DNA of 64,000 bases from Jaenimonas drosophilae (taxonomy: Eukaryota > Euglenozoa > Kinetoplastea > Trypanosomatida > Trypanosomatidae): assembly GCA_030849065.1 (NCBI GenBank), contig JASAON010001620.1, forward strand, positions 41,843 through 105,842, read 5' to 3'. Both the position numbers and the translations under genes were made by a program. A model generated the notes under the pieces. The model worked only from the letters and a program-made list of their open reading frames with translations, ran no database searches and was not told where the DNA came from. Each line of letters opens with the position of its first letter. Position 1 is the stretch's first letter. Positions 1 through 8,101 of the stretch are shown one piece after another.

Positions 1-656
1 CTGTGCCCACTGGCCTCCGGCGCAGAGTCGTGGCTTGGGGCAGGCACGGCACTAACGTCCGATAGAGATTCGCCAATGAGTGGAAGAGGGGGAATTGGTG
101 GGGGTGAAGCGGGTATGCTCGTCCGCCGTCGTTTGACACGGGTGGCCACATCACCCTCCTTTCGCTCACGCCGTTGTGCTCGCCGTACGTGAGAGTCGCT
201 AAGATCCGCTCCATTGCTCTCTAGCAACTGACGTATTCCTTGAGCAGCGGTCCCAGAAATAGCTCCAAGCAACGTCTGCATGATGCGCAGCTCATCAACG
301 CTTAGCGACGCCAACGTTCCGGGAGACGCCGTAGTCACCGGAAGAGATGGTCGGGCGACGGCTGCCGTATCTGTAAGAGCACGAGCAATCGCAGCGTGGG
401 CAGCAGGGTGCTGAAACCACTTCGCCTCCTCTCTCGTTCGCGAGCTTGGGTCCGCATGAAAAAGCTGGATTCTTTGCCCATCGGTTGAGCGGACAGGGTA
501 GTGCTCCCCTGGGTGGTGGTAGAACTCCACACAGCAGTCAAAGCCTTCTGGGGTGAGCAACGGTTCCAGATCACTGCTTGCTTCACGAATTTGGCCAGGC
601 CACCATTCTCCATCCTCACATCGAACCCACACCTGCGTCCCCGGAGAGAAGCGCAT
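1..656 (-). CDS. PWWP-like domain protein, 3' end cut by window edge
   Basis: The frame opens at ATG 656-654 and stays open to the left edge (218 full codons), so the C-terminus is outside the window. An in-frame TAG lies a few codons upstream and fixes the start. Residues 2-60 look like a PWWP/Tudor-family chromatin-reader barrel: VWV, then EWWPGQI (the PWWP-like core), then a CCVEFYHH strand and a QLFHADP segment where the domain closes. Residues around 100-150 are predicted helical, followed by a basic, NLS-like stretch (RRAQRRERK, KRRR) and a proline-rich region. PWWP domains bind methylated histone tails and DNA, so a nuclear chromatin role is inferred. The domain sits at the extreme N-terminus as in the trypanosome elongation factor TFIIS2-1, but no TFIIS zinc ribbon can be seen because the gene is truncated. 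Family assignment is moderately sure; specific identity is unknown. Confidence 0.6.
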   Translation of the reverse strand, partial: MRFSPGTQVWVRCEDGEWWPGQIREASSDLEPLLTPEGFDCCVEFYHHPGEHYPVRSTDGQRIQLFHADPSSRTREEAKWFQHPAAHAAIARALTDTAAVARPSLPVTTASPGTLASLSVDELRIMQTLLGAISGTAAQGIRQLLESNGADLSDSHVRRAQRRERKEGDVATRVKRRRTSIPASPPPIPPLPLIGESLSDVSAVPAPSHDSAPEASGH

Positions 657-956
657 CCAACACCGGGGAACCTACACCGACATAAAGATTTTTTGTGGCA
701 GTGACCTACAAGAACAAGTAGAGGGAAGAACGGAAGAACGCACAATGCACTTATGTGTTAAGTGGTGGCTTTGCATTCACCGCATGCACAAGGGAGGTGT
801 GGGTAGGGAACGGAGGAAAAAGTGGTGAACGAAAAAAAATGTACGTAATGTAGAGGTGAACGGGGTGATCACATATCTAAGAACGACTCCTTGTGAGCGG
901 CACCGACAGGTAAACAATGAGGAAGAAGAAAGTGGTGAAGTCGGTCTTTGCTTGAC
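657..956. other. intergenic spacer
   Basis: No supported gene. A run of A at 832-839 is a T tract on the minus strand and could serve the splice acceptor of the PWWP-like gene. Confidence 0.5.
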
Positions 957-1667
957 CTAACTTTGTAGGTACGTAGGGTAGCTACACTGAGTGGGGCCGC
1001 AAGTGGTGAAGCCTAACTCGTGCTTGTACAGCTGCTCTTCCTCGTTGGTGAAGGTGTCCGCTCGCCAGTCGCCACTAGCATTTCGTCCCGCAGCGACGGC
1101 CTTGAGAGCCTTGGGGAACTGCGCGAAGATGTCCGCCAGAGGCAGCTCGCCAGGATTCTGAGAGAAGATGAGGTCGGGATCCACGCCCTCTTGAGCCTGG
1201 ACACGCCGTGCGGTAAGGTGGGCCACCTTGGATCGGCTGTTGCTCTTGAGCATGGCGTTGGTGGGAACCTCTGCTGGCCACTCTACGACTCGTGACCGTT
1301 TCGTTCTCTGAACCGGAGTACTCATCCCCGTCTTGGGAACAGAGGGATCTCGGCTGCTTAGCTTGATTGAGTTTGAGGTTGGGGTACGTGCGTAACCGCG
1401 CATTGGCGGCTCCATCACTTTGGAGTTGGGAGTACGCCCAAGAGGCTGCTTCGCCGTATTAACATTTTGAGATGACAAAGCTGCAGCGGGGCCATTGCGA
1501 ACATACGCAAAGAGTACCTTTGTTGCCTGCTCATATCCCTTCATGTAGTTGTGAGATGCGGCCTTGGGTGCCGGCGGTACAATGCTGGACACATCCTCCT
1601 GCTTGAGGAACTGTCGGTATAGCAGCTCCTCAACTAGGGATGGACTCCACGGCACTGCGTTTTCCAT
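957..1667 (-). CDS. candidate INCENP (chromosomal passenger complex scaffold)
   Basis: 236-residue protein starting at ATG 1667; the frame is open three codons further but only from GTG. The C-terminal third resembles the IN-box with which INCENP binds and activates Aurora B. Residues 129-131 (EWP) match the W-A start of the box. Residues 164-181 contain DPDLIFS followed by ELPLADIF, matching the L-F then L-DIF spacing of animal IN-boxes. RNASGDW at 195-201 sits where the phosphorylated R-T-S-S-x-x-W motif is expected. The middle (about 60-125) is Ser/Thr/Pro-rich and basic, as in INCENP linkers, and the N-terminus (7-30) is helical and could be the partner-binding segment. Trypanosome INCENP (CPC1) is also short. 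The homology was judged by eye only, and the TSS motif is degenerate. Otherwise this is a hypothetical protein. Confidence 0.45.
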   Translation of the reverse strand: MENAVPWSPSLVEELLYRQFLKQEDVSSIVPPAPKAASHNYMKGYEQATKVLFAYVRNGPAAALSSQNVNTAKQPLGRTPNSKVMEPPMRGYARTPTSNSIKLSSRDPSVPKTGMSTPVQRTKRSRVVEWPAEVPTNAMLKSNSRSKVAHLTARRVQAQEGVDPDLIFSQNPGELPLADIFAQFPKALKAVAAGRNASGDWRADTFTNEEEQLYKHELGFTTCGPTQCSYPTYLQS

Positions 1668-2000
1668 CACCTTCACTCTGTCGCTCTAAGCGTGCGTGTG
1701 GTAGGCAGCTCCTGTCGAGATGAACCAGTTGTTCCGATGTGTGCGTACACACAACAACAAGCCACAGCAGCAGTAAGTCTAACTGGAAAACACAACGAAT
1801 GAAGACGCAATGTTCATCATGAAAACAGATTGGAGGTATCACGTGAGGCTCCCTGCAAAGGGCAGGATTCATTCAGCAGATGAGCCTAGGCTCCAAGTTC
1901 CAAAGATTGTTGCAACAGCAGTCATCCGAATGAAGGAAGGAAACAAATCATAATCCGCAAGTATGATACGGAAGAGACGAAACGGTATATGCCGTCTGAA
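1668..2000. other. intergenic spacer
   Basis: 333 bp with no supported gene; presumably the 3' UTR of the Yippee-like transcript and the 5' processing signals of the downstream INCENP-like gene. Confidence 0.5.
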
Positions 2001-2420
2001 CTACGTGTTCGTGATTTCAGAATACATTGGCGGCGCTGCAGTGGGCCGCAATGACCCAAATCGCGAATCCTGTCGGATCTCGCGAATGAGACGCAGTTGG
2101 ACAACGAACCTCCCAACCTTGCTCACCTCCTTCTGTTGAACCGAGACATCATATGTCCATCCAATGTTGCGGTCACAATTTGAGCAGAAAATTTCTCGCG
2201 TCTTGTACACGCCAGTGAGAAGCGTGGCCCACTCAGCGGGACCACAGTAGTAATTGAGACAGCGAGAAATGAGAAGAGCCGCGCCATACCTTCCATGAAA
2301 TCGGTCGGCGATAACGTCATCCTTCATGCAAATGTGCGCGCCACAGCGGGAGCAGCCGTATGCGGTCGCATCCTCCGTCATTGGCGAGAATTGCAGTCTG
2401 GCGCGAATACGTCTTGCCAT
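2001..2420 (-). CDS. Yippee-like zinc-binding protein
   Basis: 139 residues from ATG 2420; an open frame continues 42 codons upstream but reads through non-conserved leader sequence. The Yippee/Mis18 fold is recognisable. Two CxxC pairs form the zinc site (C23/C26 in YGCSRCGAHI and C79/C82 in IFCSNCDRNIGW). Between them are the DVIADRFHGRYGAALL segment (Yippee: D-x-I-x-S-x-x-F-x-G-x-x-G-x-A) and TGVYKTREI (family: TG-x-x-x-x-x-DI). After the second pair come IGWTYDV and the KVGRFVVQ strand (family: K-x-G-x-F). Yippee proteins are small nuclear, centrosomal or E3-ligase-associated adaptors; the human YPEL5 member is part of the GID/CTLH ubiquitin ligase. The role here is unknown. Length and all core motifs are intact. 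Confidence 0.8.
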   Translation of the reverse strand: MARRIRARLQFSPMTEDATAYGCSRCGAHICMKDDVIADRFHGRYGAALLISRCLNYYCGPAEWATLLTGVYKTREIFCSNCDRNIGWTYDVSVQQKEVSKVGRFVVQLRLIREIRQDSRFGSLRPTAAPPMYSEITNT

Positions 2421-2885
2421 TTCTGTAGTTGTTTTTTGTGGGTTGTTGTATCGTATTGAGAGAGGCGAGGGGGGTAAAGCTGGTTGCCCTAGGTAAATGG
2501 CGGCTCTCACTGACGCACATTTGCGACGGAAAATGACAAGTAACAATCAAAGAAACAACGAAGACGATACAGTCAATCCAGCAATTAAAAACATGCATTC
2601 ACTGCAGGTCGTATGAATTTTGAGTCTCACCGGACATCATCTCTAAACAATAGATGGTAATTAGTTCAGGCGCCATTGTGAGGAATTGGCCATCAACCTT
2701 TCGTAAAAAAAACAAAAGGACGAAGGGCGGACAGGGCCGTGAGCCTCCACTTTCGGCCTCTCTGACAGCCCTGCCCCCATCCATTGAGGCAGTCACCGCT
2801 TCGCTATGGAAGGTAGGAGATCCACTTCATAGCACGAACAATAGGTGTGTGTTTAACGTCTACCATGTCCAGGAAGGTACTTCGA
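2421..2885. other. intergenic spacer
   Basis: 465 bp without a supported gene. An A-rich stretch near 2706-2720 (T-rich on the minus strand) is a plausible polypyrimidine tract for processing of the Yippee-like mRNA. Confidence 0.5.
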
Positions 2886-4091
2886 TCAGGCAAAGAGTCG
2901 AGAGGACATACGCACAGGGGCGAAGGCGCTTGAGGGAAGAGGACGGCCATTCACCACAAGTGCCTTTGCAACTGGACGGCACTGCTGAACGGTAAGCGTA
3001 ATTGCTTCAGAGCCATCAACGAAGGGAGAGGCAGGGACGATGTGCTCCACCTCCTCCATCTTCTCAGCTGCCGGGAAGGACACGAAGTCACCAATCTTGA
3101 TTGCTGTGGTTCCAACTTCGTACAGCATAAACAAGAAGAATGCTCCTTGCGCATCAGCTGCAAGGAGGGTCAAGGGTTGCATGTTGGGCTCAGTAAGGAC
3201 ATCCATCACAACACCGTAGCGCTGGTCCGTAGCGGTTCCCTTGGCGCACGTTGTTGCGAGCTTCGTCGTGAGCTTCTTGAACTCCTTCTTTCCTAGGGTG
3301 GACAGGTTCTTCATGCGAAGCTGCGCGCGACGAATGACGGCGGCGTTGTCTTCAAACGAGCGGGCGGTGCCCCTGAGGCGCATGCTGTCCAATTGGTGAG
3401 CGGTTTGAAACTCCTGTGTTGCCTGACCGAAGTAACCCATCAAGCTATCAAGTACACCCTTGTTGAAGTGAACATCAGGATCGGTTGGTGCCTTCCGAGC
3501 GGCTTGTGCCATTGCACCGTGGGCCTTGCGCACACCGTTGAAGGAGAGTCCATCTGCCGTGGCCTGGGAAAGCAGAGATAGAGCCAAGGTGTTCCAAGAC
3601 TCTCCATCATTCATGTCCACCTTCACGGCGCAGTGGGCCTTTTCCACGGCGTCCGCCAAGTAGGCATGGCGCTTCTCCGGTGTGAGACCAGCTTCGCTGC
3701 ACCGATTGCGCTGAATTTGGCTGTACTTCGTGAGTGCGCCAACATTGTTTGGCTCCAGCTGCAACGCATGGTCGAGAGCATCACAGGCCTCTTGATATGC
3801 ATTGCGACGGAGGAGGCACTCGCCAAGTTCTACCCATGTGTCAGCCGTGCCTTGGTGAAGCTTCAGCGCAGCGTGGAAGTCTGCTTCCACCTCTTTTGAT
3901 GCGATGGGAAGAAGCAGCTTGGACTTGCATCGCAGAAGCAGCAAGCGCGCCTTCTTGGCGTGATTGGACTCCGCTTCAGGCGAAGGCATGCTACGAAGAA
4001 TGCGGTCAACCCCTTGGCGAACCTGGTCGTCAAAGACCTTGATCCCCATCAACTGCTCCAGGTCCTGCTCAAGCGCCTCCACGGACGTCAT
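2886..4091 (-). CDS. TTC5: TTC5-like TPR protein
   Basis: 401 residues from ATG 4091. The N-terminal two thirds (about 45-265) are TPR helices, for example TWVELGECLLRRNAYQEACD, ALDHALQLEPNN and DPDVHFNKGVLDSLMGYFGQ. The C-terminal 110 residues match the OB-fold of TTC5/Strap: an FFLFMLYEVG strand, IGDFVSFP (family: IGD-x-V-x-IP), and the closing ALVVNGRPL (family: LVVNGK). Human TTC5 is about 440 residues with the same order. In animals TTC5 recognises the nascent N-terminus of tubulin on ribosomes and triggers co-translational tubulin mRNA decay; it is also described as a p300 cofactor. The tubulin role is the more transferable one for a kinetoplastid, but that is inference. Confidence 0.75.
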   Translation of the reverse strand: MTSVEALEQDLEQLMGIKVFDDQVRQGVDRILRSMPSPEAESNHAKKARLLLLRCKSKLLLPIASKEVEADFHAALKLHQGTADTWVELGECLLRRNAYQEACDALDHALQLEPNNVGALTKYSQIQRNRCSEAGLTPEKRHAYLADAVEKAHCAVKVDMNDGESWNTLALSLLSQATADGLSFNGVRKAHGAMAQAARKAPTDPDVHFNKGVLDSLMGYFGQATQEFQTAHQLDSMRLRGTARSFEDNAAVIRRAQLRMKNLSTLGKKEFKKLTTKLATTCAKGTATDQRYGVVMDVLTEPNMQPLTLLAADAQGAFFLFMLYEVGTTAIKIGDFVSFPAAEKMEEVEHIVPASPFVDGSEAITLTVQQCRPVAKALVVNGRPLPSSAFAPVRMSSRLFA

Positions 4092-4874
4092 TTGCTACGG
4101 CAGATGAGAAGTTGGGGAAACTGGACTAGGTTCCAGGTATAGAGGCTCAGGTACACTACGGGAGAGCAAAGCACCAAGAAGTGAAGGAGGATTATGCATA
4201 CATTGCTGGTAAGAAGGCAGAGACACCCACGGAGAGAGAAGCTGATGCATAAATGGCAGTGCTGTGAGCCGGCAGGACATGTTTCTATGGGTCGCATCTA
4301 GTGACTCATTCCAAATCATCATAGAGTGTTGGTGTATTGAAGCATTAGTGCCTCACCCTGATTACCAAGAAGAAGCAACTTCTTGTGTGCAGAGTTCGCC
4401 ACGCGACACGCTGACAACAGCGATAGAGTGGACATTGGCTCCTGTGCACTCTCAAGCAGACGGATGGATAGCGCGAGGGTTGTTCCATGCGACTCACTTG
4501 GTGAGGCAGTATTGTACAAATGGTAGTGTACCCCGTAAATCTCCTCAACCACTTTCCCTTGCACCACACTTTGACACAAGGGGCCCTCATGGAAGCGCAG
4601 CTGCTTCAGTCGGGCCACCTCTGAATCCGCCAAACGTGTTTCCGAGAAATTGCCTACTGCATCTGCGGGGGCTGCGGTGAAGAAGTGCGAGCTCCATATT
4701 CCCATTAGCGTGAGCCTAGCCAGTGGAAAAGAGAGGCAGGTCAAGGAAAGGTAGCCACATGAATGAGCCAACGGCATCAAGCCCCCCACTTCCTTCCACG
4801 GTGTCAGTAGAATTTTTTGTTTTATTCGCCGGCCCTCTCTCTCATGCATCCAGCATGACGACCTCACAGCTGTG
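4092..4874. other. intergenic spacer
   Basis: 783 bp separating the TTC5-like start from the DNA ligase stop codon. Open frames on both strands have no recognisable protein features and the longest overlaps the ligase 3' end. Treated as UTR and processing sequence. Confidence 0.5.
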
Positions 4875-7112
4875 CTAATCTTCTTCAGACTCCGCCTCGA
4901 CTTGGCGAATGGCAAGGGATTGTGCGCGATACATATCCGCCACCTGCTGCGCAGAGGTGCTATCAACTGGCTTCTTGTCTTCACGTGTACGAATGTACCT
5001 GGGAAAGCGAAGGGCGATCCCCTTGGATGGATCAACCTGCCCAATAGCAGCAAAATGAACTGGTGAGATGGATAAGTCGGCTGCCTTCACTTCCCACACC
5101 TGGGACTCGGTTAGCCACACATCCGGTCCCTCCTCTTCACAGCGGTAGTACCGTGGCTTCTCAGTCGCTGCAAATGGCTTCAAGCTACGAGTCAGTTGTT
5201 CAAGAACCTCATCCTGAAATCCAGTTCCGATCTTACAAATGCTCTGATACTCATCCGTCTCAGGATCATAACATGCGAGAAGAAAACCACCAAAGACACC
5301 CGTGCGCTTTCCTTTACCATAGAAGGCAGCAATTGGAACTAAGTCAAGTGTGTCCGTCACACCGTCCATGTAGTCCTTCTTGAGTTTCAACCAATAGTGG
5401 GAACGCTTCGCAGGGGTGTAGGTGGCATCCTCATGCAGCGTCTTCACCATGAGCCCTTCACAACCATCGGCAATCGATTGGTCAAGGAAGCGCTGAATGT
5501 CCTCCACGTTATCGGTGTCCAGGTGCGTCGCAAATGCAAGTTTTCCATGAGTTGGCTTGAAATGACTCCAGAGCATCTCCCGGCGCTCACTCAACGACTT
5601 GGAAAGCTGTGGTTCACCATTGAAGAATAGAATATCAAAGGCGAACACACAAACAGGAATCGTTACATCCTTTTCGCTAATGTTTTTCCGGCCACGATGC
5701 TGAAGAACTTGAAAGGCCTGTAGTGCCCCTGTCTCTGGATTGACCGCCACGATTTCAGAGTCAATGATGAAGGACTCCACCGAGGCATCATCAAAAAAAC
5801 TAGGAAATGCAGATACCACATCTGGATACTTTCCCGTGTGTGTTTCTGAATTCCGTGAGTAGATGAAATATCCGCGCCCACGTTGGTAATGAATTTGTGC
5901 GCGCTCACCATCGTACTTGTACTCAGAAGTGAACACGTGTCCCTCAAAGCGATTCAGAATGACGTTGATACCGCTCGTTGGGTGAGCCAACTGCGGTTTC
6001 ACGGGAAGTCCAGGGCGAATGCGGAGAGTCAATTCCTGCTGTGTGGCGACGGTGCTTCCCGGCACCAATAGTAACGGCCCATGCTCCAGAACGGCGGCAA
6101 CAACAACTTCAATACTTGGAACCTCGTGGTGAAAACGAGCCAATGAACTAGAGACGATATCCAGTGCTGCTTGCAGATGCTCAGGTGAGCTACGCCGAAT
6201 GTAAGCAGCACCAACAAAGTTCAGTGCAAAGGCGTAGCCAAGTGCTGTCACCGCGGACGGTTCTGCCAGTCCAATGCGCATCTTTTGCTGTAGTGCTCGG
6301 ATGATGAAGTTCACCTCAGCTCCTTGGGCATCACGCAACAGCCGTTTAATGATATCCGCACGTCGCTTCATCACGTCTTTACCGCTCATCATTGCAATTT
6401 CCTTCAGTGCACCAAAGACTCCACTGGCATAGAGAGGCTTCGGCTTCATTAAAGTGCACTGCTTCTGCCTATTGTTTTGAGCAATCTCAGCTAGGTCACC
6501 CATTTGCTTGTACTCCTCCTTGAGTCGAGTCTCTGTCATGCCGCAGCATTCTGCCACAACCTTTGTTAGCAGGCTATCACCAATGCCCAACTCGATTCCT
6601 TCATGGGGTGGTCCCTGCTTGTTGATGACCAAGTACATGGTAGCAACCAACTCACTAGGGCACCGAAACGCCACTGCTTGAAACAGACGAGTGAGTAGCT
6701 TGATGCACTCTAATCTCGAGGTGGTAGCGCTGATGTCAGCGAGCACATCGACAATCACGGCATATGGGACTCGGTCATCCGTTGCTTTGCTGGGCCAGAT
6801 ATCTTGAAAGGCGTCTGAGATCTGCCACTTGACGTCCTCCTTGAAGGCAGTTGCCATGGAGCAAGCGGTCGGCGGGTCGCGCTTCTCCACTGCCGCCGTA
6901 AACTCGTCATGATGATGGGCATCCACAGACTGGGGTGCCGTCGTGGGCGATGGATGATAGTCTTCTGTGCGTGGTCGCTGAGTAGGTGGCTCCTCTCTTT
7001 CCTTAGAAGGAGGAACGCAAGCCGGCGGAGAAACACCCACCGGGCCCGATGGCACGGTTGATTGGCACTCGCCTGGGCGGCGCGCAAAATCAAAGAGAGA
7101 GCGCTGCTGCAT
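4875..7112 (-). CDS. LIG1: ATP-dependent DNA ligase I
   Basis: 745 residues from ATG 7112. It seals nicks, chiefly between Okazaki fragments, in the nucleus. The extreme N-terminus MQQRSLFDFA is a PCNA-interacting (PIP) box like that of human LIG1. A low-complexity, His/Pro-rich linker (about 10-85) follows. The DNA-binding domain spans about 95-350. The nucleotidyltransferase core carries motif I KYDGER (adenylated Lys399), IIDSEIVAV (motif III), DGCEGLMVKTL (motif IV) and WLKLKKDYMDG (motif V). The OB-fold contains FYGKGKRTGVFGGFLLA and ends with ALRFPRYIRTREDKKP (motif VI). All catalytic motifs are intact. Kinetoplastids also have mitochondrial ligases (LIG k-alpha and k-beta). The PIP box and lack of a targeting presequence mark this one as the replicative nuclear enzyme. 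Confidence 0.95.
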   Translation of the reverse strand: MQQRSLFDFARRPGECQSTVPSGPVGVSPPACVPPSKEREEPPTQRPRTEDYHPSPTTAPQSVDAHHHDEFTAAVEKRDPPTACSMATAFKEDVKWQISDAFQDIWPSKATDDRVPYAVIVDVLADISATTSRLECIKLLTRLFQAVAFRCPSELVATMYLVINKQGPPHEGIELGIGDSLLTKVVAECCGMTETRLKEEYKQMGDLAEIAQNNRQKQCTLMKPKPLYASGVFGALKEIAMMSGKDVMKRRADIIKRLLRDAQGAEVNFIIRALQQKMRIGLAEPSAVTALGYAFALNFVGAAYIRRSSPEHLQAALDIVSSSLARFHHEVPSIEVVVAAVLEHGPLLLVPGSTVATQQELTLRIRPGLPVKPQLAHPTSGINVILNRFEGHVFTSEYKYDGERAQIHYQRGRGYFIYSRNSETHTGKYPDVVSAFPSFFDDASVESFIIDSEIVAVNPETGALQAFQVLQHRGRKNISEKDVTIPVCVFAFDILFFNGEPQLSKSLSERREMLWSHFKPTHGKLAFATHLDTDNVEDIQRFLDQSIADGCEGLMVKTLHEDATYTPAKRSHYWLKLKKDYMDGVTDTLDLVPIAAFYGKGKRTGVFGGFLLACYDPETDEYQSICKIGTGFQDEVLEQLTRSLKPFAATEKPRYYRCEEEGPDVWLTESQVWEVKAADLSISPVHFAAIGQVDPSKGIALRFPRYIRTREDKKPVDSTSAQQVADMYRAQSLAIRQVEAESEED

Positions 7113-7149
7113 GGAGGCGAAGGCTCGCTATCCTTCCTTGAGAATGTCG

Positions 7150-7192
7150 CTACATTGCGGAAGGTGAAGAGAAAAGAAAAGCACAGAAAAAT
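7150..7192 (-). promoter_or_regulatory. predicted spliced-leader acceptor of the DNA ligase gene
   Basis: On the minus strand a pyrimidine tract at about 7190-7160 (plus strand: gaagagaaaagaaaagcac) is followed by an AG at 7151-7150, giving a 5' UTR of about 37 nt before ATG 7112. Inferred from sequence only. Confidence 0.4.
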
Positions 7193-8101
7193 CAATTCAT
7201 CACAGCAGAGCCAACTGAGACAAGAGCAATTCGCAGCACAACCCATCATCATGTGTGTCAGGCTTACCTCCGCTGTGTGTATCACCTTTCGTCCAATACC
7301 CACAAACATGCAGTGACATGTGTTGCCCTGCCCACACATTAGCGAAAAAAAGCTTCAAAAAGAAAGACAGAAAAAACAGCCAAATAAAAAGGAAATCTTG
7401 GATCTTATTATATGCCAGCATGCACGCTTGCTCTCACGTCGCGTGGAGTTAGCGATAGGGGAAGATGGGGCCTCTAAAAATCTGTGTTGGGCCACCCCTT
7501 TCTGTCGCAAACTTCCTTCGATGACAGTAATACGTCATGGGAATCCAAAAGGTTAGCTTCGTGCTCTTCTTCTCTCGAACAGAGAACGGCTCTGGCTTGA
7601 ACAGCCACGTGCCTTTCTTCTAAGCAACAGCCCATACACAACGGGTTGTTACATCTGCTACAGAGAGAAGAACGGGAACGGCTATGGTGTCTCAGATGCC
7701 ACATTGCCGTTACTTCATTCATTGTGGTGAGTGTCCTCCCAGCAACCACAATCTCTGATTCTCTGGAAGAAATATGTTGGGGGCAATCCAGGTTGACCTC
7801 GTCAACACACCGCATCACATCAGGAAAGCACCACTAGTCCATCCAAATCATGCGCCGTTTCGCCGATCATCGTTGATCTGGAATCGCAACTTTTGGACTC
7901 TTTCTGCTCCACAGACCGGAAGAATGTTTCCAGCGCATACAGTGTAGGTATAGAGCACAGACTTACACACAACACTGATCACAACATTGATCAAGCGATC
8001 CAGGCAACAGCCCAATGGCACGCACCCGATCTCTGCAAATATCTCTATCGCAAAGTACACCAGACACACTCACAAAAGCAGTTGCGCGTCACAAAAGCGT
8101 G
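7193..8101. other. intergenic spacer with A-rich tracts
   Basis: About 0.9 kb. A-rich runs at 7346-7392 are pyrimidine tracts on the transcribed minus strand. A 113-codon minus frame ending at 7474 holds several cysteines but no family I recognise, so it is not called. Nothing else supported. Confidence 0.4.

Noticed and set aside
7474..7815. 113-codon minus-strand frame with a cysteine cluster (CSRCNNPLCMGCC)
   Set aside because: No known zinc-finger spacing and no family match. Kept out without expression evidence.
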